From: Olivibacter jilunii
GTDB lineage: Bacteria; Bacteroidota; Bacteroidia; Sphingobacteriales; Sphingobacteriaceae
Direction: 5' to 3'
Assembly: GCF_900607235.1 (NCBI RefSeq)
Contig: NZ_LR027852.1
Location: 310,001 to 374,000, forward strand
DNA length: 64,000 nt
The translations under genes and the position numbers were made by a program. Each line of letters opens with the position of its first letter. Within the stretch, counting starts at the first letter, position 1. The notes under the pieces were generated by a model that saw only the letters and a program-made list of their open reading frames with translations, searched no databases and was not told where the DNA came from. Shown here piece by piece: positions 35,466 to 43,833 of the stretch.

Positions 35466-36419
35466 CTAGGCACATATTAAGGACATCTGAATATTACAGC
35501 GCTTATAGGGTGAGACGTGACCGGTAATTTTTTGGAAACCTAACTTATAATATAGATTAATAGCAGGCTTAAGGATCGTATTGCTTTCTAAATAAAGAGC
35601 TTTTGCGCCTATTTTACGCGCTTCGTTTATTGCCGATTGGCCGAGTAGATAGCCAATGTTCTTCCCTTGGGCTTTGGGAGATACCGCCATTTTTGCGAGT
35701 TCATAATCATAGTCTGGATCGTTCATTTTAATCAGTGCGCAAACACCCACCGGCTCGCCACGATATAAAGCTACGAAAATCTTACCTCCCGGGTTCAGGA
35801 TGTATTGATCCGGATTTTCCAGCGCTTGGCGATCCGCTTCTTCAAGTTCAAAATAAGTGGAAATCCACTCTTCATTGAGTGTTTTGAAGGCAGTATGATA
35901 AACGGCATTATATTTTACAATCGTTACATCTTTGCTTTCACGGATTTTTTTTTGCTCTATCACCCGTTTGTAGAGTGGCTGCTGATCTAGCAGAAATTCC
36001 CACTCTTCCATGGCTTCCCATAAATTATGCTGTGCAGTTGAAATCAGCGCGTCAATAGCAGCATTGACATCCGCATACTGATCTTTTATTTTGACGCCTA
36101 GCATTCTTCCTTTTTTTGTCAGCGCGACTACATTTCTTCTTTTGTCGTCTGTTTTACGGTTTTCCAATATCAAACCTGCAGCTGTCATCTCGCGGATAAT
36201 TTTGCTGACCGATGGTTGAGAGTGGCCGATTTTGTTAGCGATCTCACTAATGGTATTTTCACCTTCTTCTGCTAAGATGAAAAATACCGGAAACCACTTC
36301 GGTGCCAAATCGACGTCATATAACTTATAAATGCGAGCGGCATCTTCAGTAACTTTTGCTGTTAATAATCGCAGACGGCTTCCTAGTGCCATCTTTCCCG
36401 TTTTTTCGAATAAATCCAT
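35466..36419 (-). CDS. MarR-type regulator fused to GNAT acetyltransferase
   Basis: Protein of 317 residues with an N-terminal winged-helix MarR domain (about 1-145; recognition region TISEIANKIGHSQPSVSKIIREM given in part, NRKTDDKRRNVVALTKKG wing) and a C-terminal GNAT domain (about 150-317) with the acetyl-CoA loop KAQGKNIGYLLGQSAI and LYLESNTILKPAINLYYKLGF. Fusions of this kind are common in Bacteroidota and actinobacteria; their acetylation substrates are mostly unknown. Monocistronic, convergent with small RNA copy 2. It could regulate the nearby RND operon but this is only positional. Confidence 0.9.
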   Translation of the reverse strand: MDLFEKTGKMALGSRLRLLTAKVTEDAARIYKLYDVDLAPKWFPVFFILAEEGENTISEIANKIGHSQPSVSKIIREMTAAGLILENRKTDDKRRNVVALTKKGRMLGVKIKDQYADVNAAIDALISTAQHNLWEAMEEWEFLLDQQPLYKRVIEQKKIRESKDVTIVKYNAVYHTAFKTLNEEWISTYFELEEADRQALENPDQYILNPGGKIFVALYRGEPVGVCALIKMNDPDYDYELAKMAVSPKAQGKNIGYLLGQSAINEARKIGAKALYLESNTILKPAINLYYKLGFQKITGHVSPYKRCNIQMSLICA

Positions 36420-36505
36420 TTTGAATAACTAATTACATAACCAGTTATGCAAATATAAAGAAAGATTTTTTAAAATTAATAATAGGCATGCTTTCCGATC
36501 TGAAA

Positions 36506-37300
36506 CTACTGCTGAAAATGTGCTGCTTCTTCTACAATATCTCCGAATTCGCAAATGACGACTTTCTTACCAAGCTTATCATCGTTAATGAAACGAAATG
36601 TTAAGTCTCTTTCCTTCATAAAAAATACACCTTCAGTTTCTGGATAGATTTCGAAACTTTTCGAACCGATTGTTAAGCTCAAATGCTTGTCTTTCACACT
36701 AACTTTTATCTCGCCACTTTGCGGTCCTTTGTAAGTGCCTTCGTATGATTGAAGCATTTTGCGTGTTAATGTGATTTCTTTTCTCCTATTGATATATTTC
36801 GCTGGCCCGTGGTCATAACTTAAAACTCGACTCATAAGCCACTTCCCATTGCGTAATAACCATAAATTGGCAAAAAGGGCACGTCCGTCTAGGCGCTCAT
36901 TTTTGTTTTCTTCTTTTAGATAAAAGATATGTTCTCCCGTAATCAACGCACCATATATCGAATCGACAGAACGTAACAGATGGATTTGTACGGTTCCGTC
37001 AATCGGCTCGCGCCGCAATCTAAAAGTTGAACTACAGAGGTTATTCTTTATGCTTGCGATCATGGCTGCTTTTCCCAGCGTAACGCCACCTTTATCATGA
37101 TAAAACTCGATATCATCACTGATCAGTTGGCTTTGAAGTTTAATGTCACAGGTATTATATCCATGCCAGAAAAGACTATCTTGTTTAAGTATCTGTATTT
37201 CGATGTCTTTTGCCTGATTCTGAGCAATTGCTTCTTGAAACAAAAGGACAAGTAAAATAGGAAAAGATACAAGCGTGATGTTGTGTTTTAGGTATTCCAT
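36506..37300 (-). CDS. Secreted NTF2-like (DUF4440/SnoaL) protein
   Basis: Exported protein of 264 residues with a signal peptide ending in AIAQ (about 1-26). The first half is an NTF2-like cone (about 30-165: LKQDSLFWHGYNTCDIKLQS, DIEFYHDKGGVTLGKAAM, FANLWLLRNGKWLMSRVLSYD with the first piece cut for length). The second half (about 175-264) is a small beta-rich domain with LQSYEGTYKGPQSGEIKVSV and a lipocalin-like look. Function unknown; DUF4440 proteins can bind small molecules or act as isomerases. The region between it and the RND operon contains the operator at 37433-37464. Confidence 0.78.
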   Translation of the reverse strand: MEYLKHNITLVSFPILLVLLFQEAIAQNQAKDIEIQILKQDSLFWHGYNTCDIKLQSQLISDDIEFYHDKGGVTLGKAAMIASIKNNLCSSTFRLRREPIDGTVQIHLLRSVDSIYGALITGEHIFYLKEENKNERLDGRALFANLWLLRNGKWLMSRVLSYDHGPAKYINRRKEITLTRKMLQSYEGTYKGPQSGEIKVSVKDKHLSLTIGSKSFEIYPETEGVFFMKERDLTFRFINDDKLGKKVVICEFGDIVEEAAHFQQ

Positions 37301-37432
37301 ATTCTTGACTGAAGTATTGCTTATAGACTCCTGTATTATTGATTTGTTTCAATACCAGTACAGTTAGTAATCGGTTTTTATTTATATGTCATTAATTGCA
37401 ATGGAGACTATCTAAAATGATTTTCATTTTAC

Positions 37433-37464
37433 ATAATAAACAAAGTATTTACTTTGTTTATTAT
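37433..37464. promoter_or_regulatory. 32-bp perfect palindromic operator of RND operon
   Basis: ATAATAAACAAAGTA (37433-37447), TT, TACTTTGTTTATTAT (37450-37464): 15-bp arms without a mismatch. The right arm contains the -33 TTTG of the promoter, so a bound protein would block RNA polymerase. The form suits a TetR- or MarR-type repressor; no such gene is directly adjacent on this side except the MarR-GNAT fusion 1 kb away. Confidence 0.8.
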
Positions 37465-37483
37465 TCTTTTGTCTATACCTTTG
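37453..37483 (+). promoter_or_regulatory. Promoter of RND efflux operon
   Basis: TTTG (37453-37456), 19 bases, TACCTTTG (37476-37483), an exact consensus match. Start expected near 37490, giving a leader of about 30 nt before the ATG at 37519. Confidence 0.8.
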
Positions 37484-37518
37484 AGGTCATATTGAATAAG
37501 GGAAAAAAATGAAATAAC

Positions 37519-38664
37519 ATGGAGTACACTTACCATATTGGCATGGCTGGAATAGTGCTTGCCTTGCTAAGTGGCTGCGGGCAGGGCAGCCAATCTACTA
37601 CCCCTGCCACATTACAGGAATTTGATGTGATGACCGTTGCACCGCGTGATGCTGAGTTGTATTTTGACCACCCGGCTACGGTGCGAGGCCAGCAAAATGT
37701 GGAGATTCGTCCTAAAATAGATGGTTATATTGCGGAGATACTGGTAGATGAGGGTGCGCAAGTAAAGAAAGGCCAGCTATTATTCCGTATTAGCAACCCG
37801 CAATATGAGCAGGAAGTGCTTACTGCCCAGGCCGCTGTTAAACGAGCCGACGCTGCCGTTAATACCGCGAAGATGCAGATTGCAAAAACGGAGCCTTTAG
37901 TGAAAAAGGAGATAATCAGCGAATACGAGCTGCAATCAGCTCACTTAGAATTGGAAGCGAGGCAGGCAGAATTGGCCCAAGCAAAAGCAGCGCTGCAAAA
38001 TGCACAAACCAACCTCGGTTATACAATTATCCGCAGCCCTGCTGATGGTGTTATCGGCACACTTCCGTACAAAATCGGAAGTTTGGTAAGCAGTACCAGT
38101 GAAGAAGCGTTGACGGTACTGTCAGATATTTCCAATATTCATGTTTACTTTTCCTTCTCCGAAAAACAGTTTCTTGAACTAATCGATAATCCTAAAGATC
38201 AACCTATTATTCACGATGTGTTAAAACGAATACCTCCTGCGCAATTAATATTAGCAAACGGACGCGTTTACACAGAAAGGGGTAGTATAGAGACCACCGG
38301 CGGTTTGATCAATACGGGCACAGGTGCCATTGCCATGCGTGCACTTTTTCCCAATAAGGCCGGAATGATCCGCAGCGGGAGCAGCGCTACGCTTCGTATT
38401 GCCCGCCCAATAGAGGATGCACTTATTGTACCGGCAAAGGCCACCTTTGAGGTACAGGGGAAAAAGTTTGTAATGACCGTTGATAGCGCCAATACGGCAC
38501 ACTCGGTTGAAATCACCGTGAATGTACTGCCTGTTGGTGATGCTTTTGTTGTAAACAGTGGTTTGCATAGTGGAGACCGCATCGTAATGAAAGATGTAGG
38601 GGCAATTAAAGACGGTGATAAAATAAAACCTAGAAATCAAGTAGCTATTACAACCAAGCGATAA
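37519..38664 (+). CDS. RND efflux periplasmic adaptor (AcrA-like) lipoprotein
   Basis: Membrane-fusion protein of 381 residues. Signal with lipobox LLSGC (Cys21). The lipoyl half-motifs (DGYIAEILVDEGAQVKKGQL and SPADGVIGTLPYKIGSLV) bracket a helical hairpin with Ala/Gln/Glu heptads (about 95-155), followed by beta-barrel and membrane-proximal domains. It links the inner-membrane RND pump to the outer-membrane channel. First gene of a four-gene operon, 76 bp before the pump gene; transcribed from a strong promoter overlapped by a perfect palindrome. Drug specificity is unknown. Confidence 0.93.
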   Translation: MEYTYHIGMAGIVLALLSGCGQGSQSTTPATLQEFDVMTVAPRDAELYFDHPATVRGQQNVEIRPKIDGYIAEILVDEGAQVKKGQLLFRISNPQYEQEVLTAQAAVKRADAAVNTAKMQIAKTEPLVKKEIISEYELQSAHLELEARQAELAQAKAALQNAQTNLGYTIIRSPADGVIGTLPYKIGSLVSSTSEEALTVLSDISNIHVYFSFSEKQFLELIDNPKDQPIIHDVLKRIPPAQLILANGRVYTERGSIETTGGLINTGTGAIAMRALFPNKAGMIRSGSSATLRIARPIEDALIVPAKATFEVQGKKFVMTVDSANTAHSVEITVNVLPVGDAFVVNSGLHSGDRIVMKDVGAIKDGDKIKPRNQVAITTKR

Positions 38665-38740
38665 AAAATGTCGCTTTTTTGGGTAACGGCATCCTTAACA
38701 GCATGCCCTAGCCACTGCTTTACCTTTAAATTTTGAAATC

Positions 38741-41700
38741 ATGTTAAAGAAATTTGTGGACAATCCGGTGCTATCGACCGTTATATCCATTATCATAGTT
38801 ATACTCGGACTGTTGGGATTAACTACGCTTCCAATTTCACAATATCCTGAGATTGCGCCGCCAACGGTGCAGGTAACGGCTTCTTATCAGGGCGCCAATG
38901 CCGACGTGGTTATGAAAAGTGTTATCATTCCTTTGGAAGAACAGATCAATGGCGTAGAACATATGACCTATATGACTTCCAAAGCGAGTAACGATGGAAC
39001 GGCCGTTATTACCGTTAATTTTGAACAGGGCACGGATCCCGACCTAGCGGCTGTGAATGTGCAGAATCGGGTGGCAAAGGCAACGGGTGTAATGCCGGCG
39101 GAGGTGATCAAAACGGGAATTACGACCACCAAAAAACTGAATGCGGAGATCTTCGGTTTCTTGATTTACAGCGAAAACAACTCGTACGATGTCAATTTTC
39201 TTGATAACTATATGCGTATCAATATTGTACCGGAGCTGAAACGTATACCGGGCGTCGCCGATGTGCAAGTATGGAGCGATCAAACTTACTCGATGCGTAT
39301 TTGGTTAAAGCCGGATGTCATGGCTTCTTACGGATTGGTACCGGATGATGTATTAGCAGCCCTCGCTGAACAGAACCTAGAGGCAGCTCCCGGAAAGTTA
39401 GGTGAAAACAGTAGTAAAACCTTTGAATATGTACTCAAATATACCGGGCGATTGGAAAAACCGGAACAATTTGAAGATATTGTACTGCGAGCAACTCGGG
39501 ATGGACAGCTGCTTCGCCTGAAAGATGTTGCTACCGTCGAGCTCGGTGCCTTTAGTTATAATACCGATCTTACTGCCCACGGTTTCCCTTCGTCAGGTGG
39601 AGCTATTAGCCAGTCTGCAGGTGCGAATGCGCACGAGATCAATGAGCGGATTGTTGAGATGCTCAAAAAAGCGGAAGCTGATTTCCCTTCGGGGGTTAAG
39701 TGGACGACTTTTATTAATGTGAACAGTTTTCTGGATGCCTCGATTGCTAAGTTGGTTCAAACACTCGTAGAAGCCTTTATCTTGGTGTTTATTATTGTTT
39801 TTATTTTTCTACAGGATTTTCGTTCAACATTGATCCCCGCAATTGCCGTGCCTGTAGCGATTATAGGAACGTTCTTTTTCTTAAAAATATTTGGCTTCAC
39901 CCTGAACTTGCTTACTTTATTCGCATTGGTGTTAGCCATTGGTATTGTCGTGGATGATGCGATAGTTGTTGTGGAGGCGGTTCATGCCAAGATTAGTCAG
40001 GGAGCAAAGTCGGCACGAAAGGCCACCTTACATGCGATGAACGAAATTAGCTCGGCCATTATCTCCATTACACTGATTATGGCAGCCGTTTTTGTCCCGG
40101 TTACTTTCATTCAAGGATCTGCGGGCGTATTTTATAAACAATTTGGAATTACCTTGGCTGTCGCCATCATCATTTCCGCAGTGAATGCACTGACTTTAAG
40201 TCCGGCACTTTGTGCCTTGTTTCTAAAATCTCATGAAGTAACAGATGAAGCGCATACAAAAAAAAATTGGTTGCGGCGTTTCTTTATCATGTTCAATACT
40301 GCTTTTGCGGCGTTAAGCGATCGATATATTCGTTCTGTAAAGCTGCTTATCAAGCATAAGTGGCTTGCCATAGGCGGTATCGTGTTATTCTCTACGCTGC
40401 TCATCTTTTTTTTGAAAACCACGCCAACAGGATTTGTTCCTAACGAAGATTCGGGTGCAATCTACGGCGATATTATCTTACCGCCTGCATCGACACTGGA
40501 GCAGACAACTAGGATAGCCAACGAGGTCGATAGCATCGCACGAAGTATGCCCGAAGTGGAACTTAGCTCCCGTTTGGTAGGCATGAACCTAATAAGTGGG
40601 ACTGGAGGCTCTTATGGTGCAATGTTTATCGCACTTAAACCTTGGAAAGAACGGACCGGTGAAGGCCAAGACATCAACAGCTTGGTAGAAAAGTTATTCG
40701 CTAAGACAAGGCATATTCGTGGAGCAAATATCATTTTCTTTGCGGCTCCCACCCTACAGGGTTTCGGTAATAATAGCGGTTTTGAAATTCAGTTACTGGA
40801 TAAAACCGGCGGTACCTACGAACATTTTGGAGCTGCTGCTGGTAAATTTATGGCAGGCCTGAGCAAGCGCCCGGAGATTATGTATGCTGCCACACCCTTT
40901 AATACCAATTTACCGCAATATCAGGTGAAGGTTAATGTTCCTTTGGCTAAGGAGGCAGGGGTAGATGTTGGCGGTTTATTAAGGACTTTGCAGGGATATT
41001 TGGGCGGAATCTATGCATCCGATTTTAATCGTTTTGGTAAACAATACAAAGTACTCGTTCAATCCAACCCCAGTTACCGTGCAGAGGAAGCAGATCTGGA
41101 AAAAATCTACGTGCGAAATGATAACGGAGAAATGGCGCCTATTTCCACGTTTGTAACGCTAGAACGTACCAGTGGCCCGGAGTTCATTAATCGTTTCAAC
41201 TTATACACTTCGGCTACCGTAAATGGAGCTCCCAATCCCGGTTATAGTTCAGGTGACGCTATTCGCGCCATACAAGAGGTCGCTCAGGAAACACTGCCGA
41301 GGGGGACTGATTTTGATTATAGTGCCTTGACGAGGGAAGAGATTAATAGTGGTAATCAGACACTGATGATATTTGGGCTTTGTCTCATTTTTGTCTACTT
41401 TCTGCTCAGCGCCCAGTACAAAAGCTATATCCTTCCATTTGCTGTACTGTTATCCCTACCAATAGGTCTGGCAGGAGCCTTTTTGTTTGCACGCCTAGGA
41501 GGGCTTGATAATAATATTTTTCTTCAGATCAGTCTAATTATGCTTATTGGATTGTTGGCTAAGAATGCCATTTTGATCGTGGAGTTTTCCGTCCAGCGTC
41601 GTAACAGTGGTTTAAGTTTAGTGCGTGCAGCGATATCGGGTGCTTCGGCTAGGCTACGGCCTATTCTGATGACGTCTTTTGCCTTTGTTTTTGGATTATT

Positions 41701-41920
41701 GCCTTTAATGCTGGCTTCGGGGGTGGGGGCTTTAAGCAATCGATCCATTGGCACTGCCGCGGTGGGAGGTATGTTGATAGGTACCGTGTTCGGTATTTTC
41801 GTGATCCCGGCACTGTTTGTTATGTTCCAGGCGTTGCATGAGCGCCTTAGCGGACGAACGATCAGGGAACAAAAAGAAGACAATTGGGAGAAAAAAGTGA
41901 TGGAAGCGCCATCGTTATAA
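38741..41920 (+). CDS. RND multidrug efflux pump (AcrB/MexB-like, HAE1)
   Basis: Inner-membrane proton-driven pump of 1059 residues. Typical opening MLKKFVDNPVLSTVISIII and LTTLPISQYPEIAPP, twelve helices, two large periplasmic loops, and the proton-relay aspartates in LAIGIVVDDAIVVVEAVH (around 400-415). The helix-6/7 and 10-12 blocks (LSLPIGLAGAF, LIGLLAKNAILIVEF, RLRPILMTSFAF, GTVFGIFVIPALFV) are intact. The HAE1 class moves hydrophobic and amphiphilic drugs, bile salts or dyes. It follows the adaptor gene and precedes the outer-membrane channel. No frameshift or missing motif seen. Confidence 0.96.
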   Translation: MLKKFVDNPVLSTVISIIIVILGLLGLTTLPISQYPEIAPPTVQVTASYQGANADVVMKSVIIPLEEQINGVEHMTYMTSKASNDGTAVITVNFEQGTDPDLAAVNVQNRVAKATGVMPAEVIKTGITTTKKLNAEIFGFLIYSENNSYDVNFLDNYMRINIVPELKRIPGVADVQVWSDQTYSMRIWLKPDVMASYGLVPDDVLAALAEQNLEAAPGKLGENSSKTFEYVLKYTGRLEKPEQFEDIVLRATRDGQLLRLKDVATVELGAFSYNTDLTAHGFPSSGGAISQSAGANAHEINERIVEMLKKAEADFPSGVKWTTFINVNSFLDASIAKLVQTLVEAFILVFIIVFIFLQDFRSTLIPAIAVPVAIIGTFFFLKIFGFTLNLLTLFALVLAIGIVVDDAIVVVEAVHAKISQGAKSARKATLHAMNEISSAIISITLIMAAVFVPVTFIQGSAGVFYKQFGITLAVAIIISAVNALTLSPALCALFLKSHEVTDEAHTKKNWLRRFFIMFNTAFAALSDRYIRSVKLLIKHKWLAIGGIVLFSTLLIFFLKTTPTGFVPNEDSGAIYGDIILPPASTLEQTTRIANEVDSIARSMPEVELSSRLVGMNLISGTGGSYGAMFIALKPWKERTGEGQDINSLVEKLFAKTRHIRGANIIFFAAPTLQGFGNNSGFEIQLLDKTGGTYEHFGAAAGKFMAGLSKRPEIMYAATPFNTNLPQYQVKVNVPLAKEAGVDVGGLLRTLQGYLGGIYASDFNRFGKQYKVLVQSNPSYRAEEADLEKIYVRNDNGEMAPISTFVTLERTSGPEFINRFNLYTSATVNGAPNPGYSSGDAIRAIQEVAQETLPRGTDFDYSALTREEINSGNQTLMIFGLCLIFVYFLLSAQYKSYILPFAVLLSLPIGLAGAFLFARLGGLDNNIFLQISLIMLIGLLAKNAILIVEFSVQRRNSGLSLVRAAISGASARLRPILMTSFAFVFGLLPLMLASGVGALSNRSIGTAAVGGMLIGTVFGIFVIPALFVMFQALHERLSGRTIREQKEDNWEKKVMEAPSL

Positions 41921-41947
41921 GTTTAGGGAATTGATAATAGGAAAATC

Positions 41948-43378
41948 ATGAAATACAGAAATAAAGGGCTAATTGTTGTGATTTTGTCAATAGTAGCGTC
42001 TTGTAAGGTGACTCAAAAATATGATGCACCCGATGCGAAGATAATATCGAGCTACCGAAGCCAAACGCAAGCTGATAGCAATACGGTTGCTTCGAAAAAT
42101 TGGTCGGATTTTTTTACAGATACTGCTCTTCGAAAAATAATAGCCGATGGGTTGGAAGAGAACTTAGACCTTAAAATGGGAATACAACGCATTGTTGCCG
42201 CTGAGGCAGCCTTTAGTCAAAGTCGACAAGCCTTTTTTCCCGAGATAAATGGTGCGGTGTCTATTAAACGGTCGAGATTGGCTTTTCCGCAGGGTTATGG
42301 TTTAATCAATAATGCTACCCAATATGACGCGGGCCTTACCATGGCATGGGAAGCAGATATCTGGGGACGTCTCAAGAGTAGTAAAAAAGCTGCACTAGCC
42401 AATCTGTTGGCCACGGAGGCAGCACAGCGGGCAATACGAAGTAAGTTGGTAGCTGACATTGCAGCTAATTATTATGCACTTCTTGCGTTAGACCAGAAAC
42501 TGAAGGTGTTGGAATTGACTCTTGAAAACCGCAAGAAGGACGTCCTGACGATGCGGGAACTTAAAGCTTCGGCGGTGGTTAACGGCGCAGCAGTAGTGCA
42601 AAGCGAAGCGAATCAATATGCAGTAGAAGTGCTCATCCCAGATATTAAACGACAAATTAGGGAAACTGAAAATGTTCTATGTCTGCTCCTTGGTCGACCT
42701 TCCGGAGCTATTGAGCGAACGACTCTTTCAAATCAAAAGCTACCGCTTGACCTATCGGCCGGTATTCCCGTTCAATTATTACGTTTTCGTCCGGATGTTG
42801 CCGAGGCGGAGTTGGTATTCAGAACGGCCTTTGAACAGGTCAATGTTGCGAAAACCGCTTTTTATCCCGGTTTTAATATCACTGCCGCCGGAGGGTTTAC
42901 CAGTTTTGACATTTCTGAATGGTTTACTAAAGCAGGTCTGTTTGCTAATATTATGGGCGGCTTAACACAGCCTGTCTTTAATCGTGGTGTAAATAAGGCC
43001 CGTCTAAAGACGGCCGAGGCTCAGCAGCAGGAGGCTTTTTACAACTTTAATAAAACATTGTTGACGGCGGGGAAGGAAGTTTCGGATGCCTTGTTTTCTT
43101 TGGAAAGCGCTTCGTTAAAAGAAACGAGCAGACGTAACGAATTAAGATCGCTCGAAAAAGCAGTTGATTTTACCAAAGAGTTGCTTCGGTATAGTTCTGC
43201 AACGAATTATACAGATGTGCTATTATCTGAACAGAACCTTTTGAATGCACAGATGGACAGAATTGATGATCAATTGCAACAATGGCAAGCAGTTATAGCA
43301 CTTTATCGTGCAGTGGGGGGAGCTTCGCAGGAATATGATGATACCGAGCGCTTGGTAAATAATCAAAAAAATCATTAA
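41948..43378 (+). CDS. RND outer-membrane channel (OprM/NodT-like)
   Basis: TolC-type channel of 476 residues. N-terminal signal with a lipobox-like IVASC (Cys19), two OEP repeats (about 60-245 and 270-455), with typical blocks VAAEAAFSQSRQAFFPEING, LTMAWEADIWGRLKSSKKAA and PLDLSAGIPVQLLRFRPDVA. Forms the outer-membrane exit duct of the pump. Nine bases after its stop codon the barstar-like gene starts, so they share a transcript. Confidence 0.94.
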   Translation: MKYRNKGLIVVILSIVASCKVTQKYDAPDAKIISSYRSQTQADSNTVASKNWSDFFTDTALRKIIADGLEENLDLKMGIQRIVAAEAAFSQSRQAFFPEINGAVSIKRSRLAFPQGYGLINNATQYDAGLTMAWEADIWGRLKSSKKAALANLLATEAAQRAIRSKLVADIAANYYALLALDQKLKVLELTLENRKKDVLTMRELKASAVVNGAAVVQSEANQYAVEVLIPDIKRQIRETENVLCLLLGRPSGAIERTTLSNQKLPLDLSAGIPVQLLRFRPDVAEAELVFRTAFEQVNVAKTAFYPGFNITAAGGFTSFDISEWFTKAGLFANIMGGLTQPVFNRGVNKARLKTAEAQQQEAFYNFNKTLLTAGKEVSDALFSLESASLKETSRRNELRSLEKAVDFTKELLRYSSATNYTDVLLSEQNLLNAQMDRIDDQLQQWQAVIALYRAVGGASQEYDDTERLVNNQKNH

Positions 43379-43387
43379 TTTACTTTG

Positions 43388-43780
43388 ATGATCAAGGAAA
43401 TAGCTATTGACGGTTTGCATATTCATGACATTGCTTCGTTTTATGAGGAAATCAATCGGGTCTTTATGTCGGATGAAGATTGGAAGATAGGGAACAGCCT
43501 TGATGCGTTTAACGATCTGTTATATGGTGGCTTTGGGGCTATGAAAGATTGCGGAAAAGTAAGGTTTGTGTGGAAAAACGTTGAACGAATGCAAGAAGCT
43601 TTAGGTTATAAGGCGACTAAGGCCTACTATGAAGATAAGCTTCAACAAGGTGCTCTCTTTAATAAAGAATATTTTAGGGAGAAATTAATAGCGCTTGAAA
43701 ACGGCATCGGGGAAACCTATTTTGAGATGCTCAAATCCATTGTAGCTGCGCACAAAAATATTGATTTGGTACTTGTTTAA
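43388..43780 (+). CDS. Barstar-like ribonuclease inhibitor family protein
   Basis: Small acidic protein of 130 residues from the ATG at 43388 (a TTG one codon upstream is also in frame). It begins IAIDGLHIHDIASFYEEINR and continues SLDAFNDLLYGGFGAMKDC, the barstar pattern (Asp/Glu-rich helix, LDAFNDLL..GFG). Barstar binds and blocks barnase-type ribonucleases. No barnase or other toxin gene is adjacent, and the gene is tied to an efflux operon, which is unusual. It may protect from an imported or sibling toxin. The family call is good; function in this setting is unknown. Confidence 0.75.
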   Translation: MIKEIAIDGLHIHDIASFYEEINRVFMSDEDWKIGNSLDAFNDLLYGGFGAMKDCGKVRFVWKNVERMQEALGYKATKAYYEDKLQQGALFNKEYFREKLIALENGIGETYFEMLKSIVAAHKNIDLVLV

Positions 43781-43781
43781 A

Positions 43782-43807
43782 ATCCCCGCAACGTGCTTTG
43801 CGGGGAT
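43782..43807. terminator. Bidirectional terminator between barstar and ggpPS genes
   Basis: Perfect 10-bp stem ATCCCCGCAA (43782-43791)/TTGCGGGGAT (43798-43807) with a six-base loop, in the 53-bp gap between convergent genes. On the minus strand TTTT follows. Confidence 0.7.
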
Positions 43808-43833
43808 CTGTTGATTTATATAAACACTGTCTG

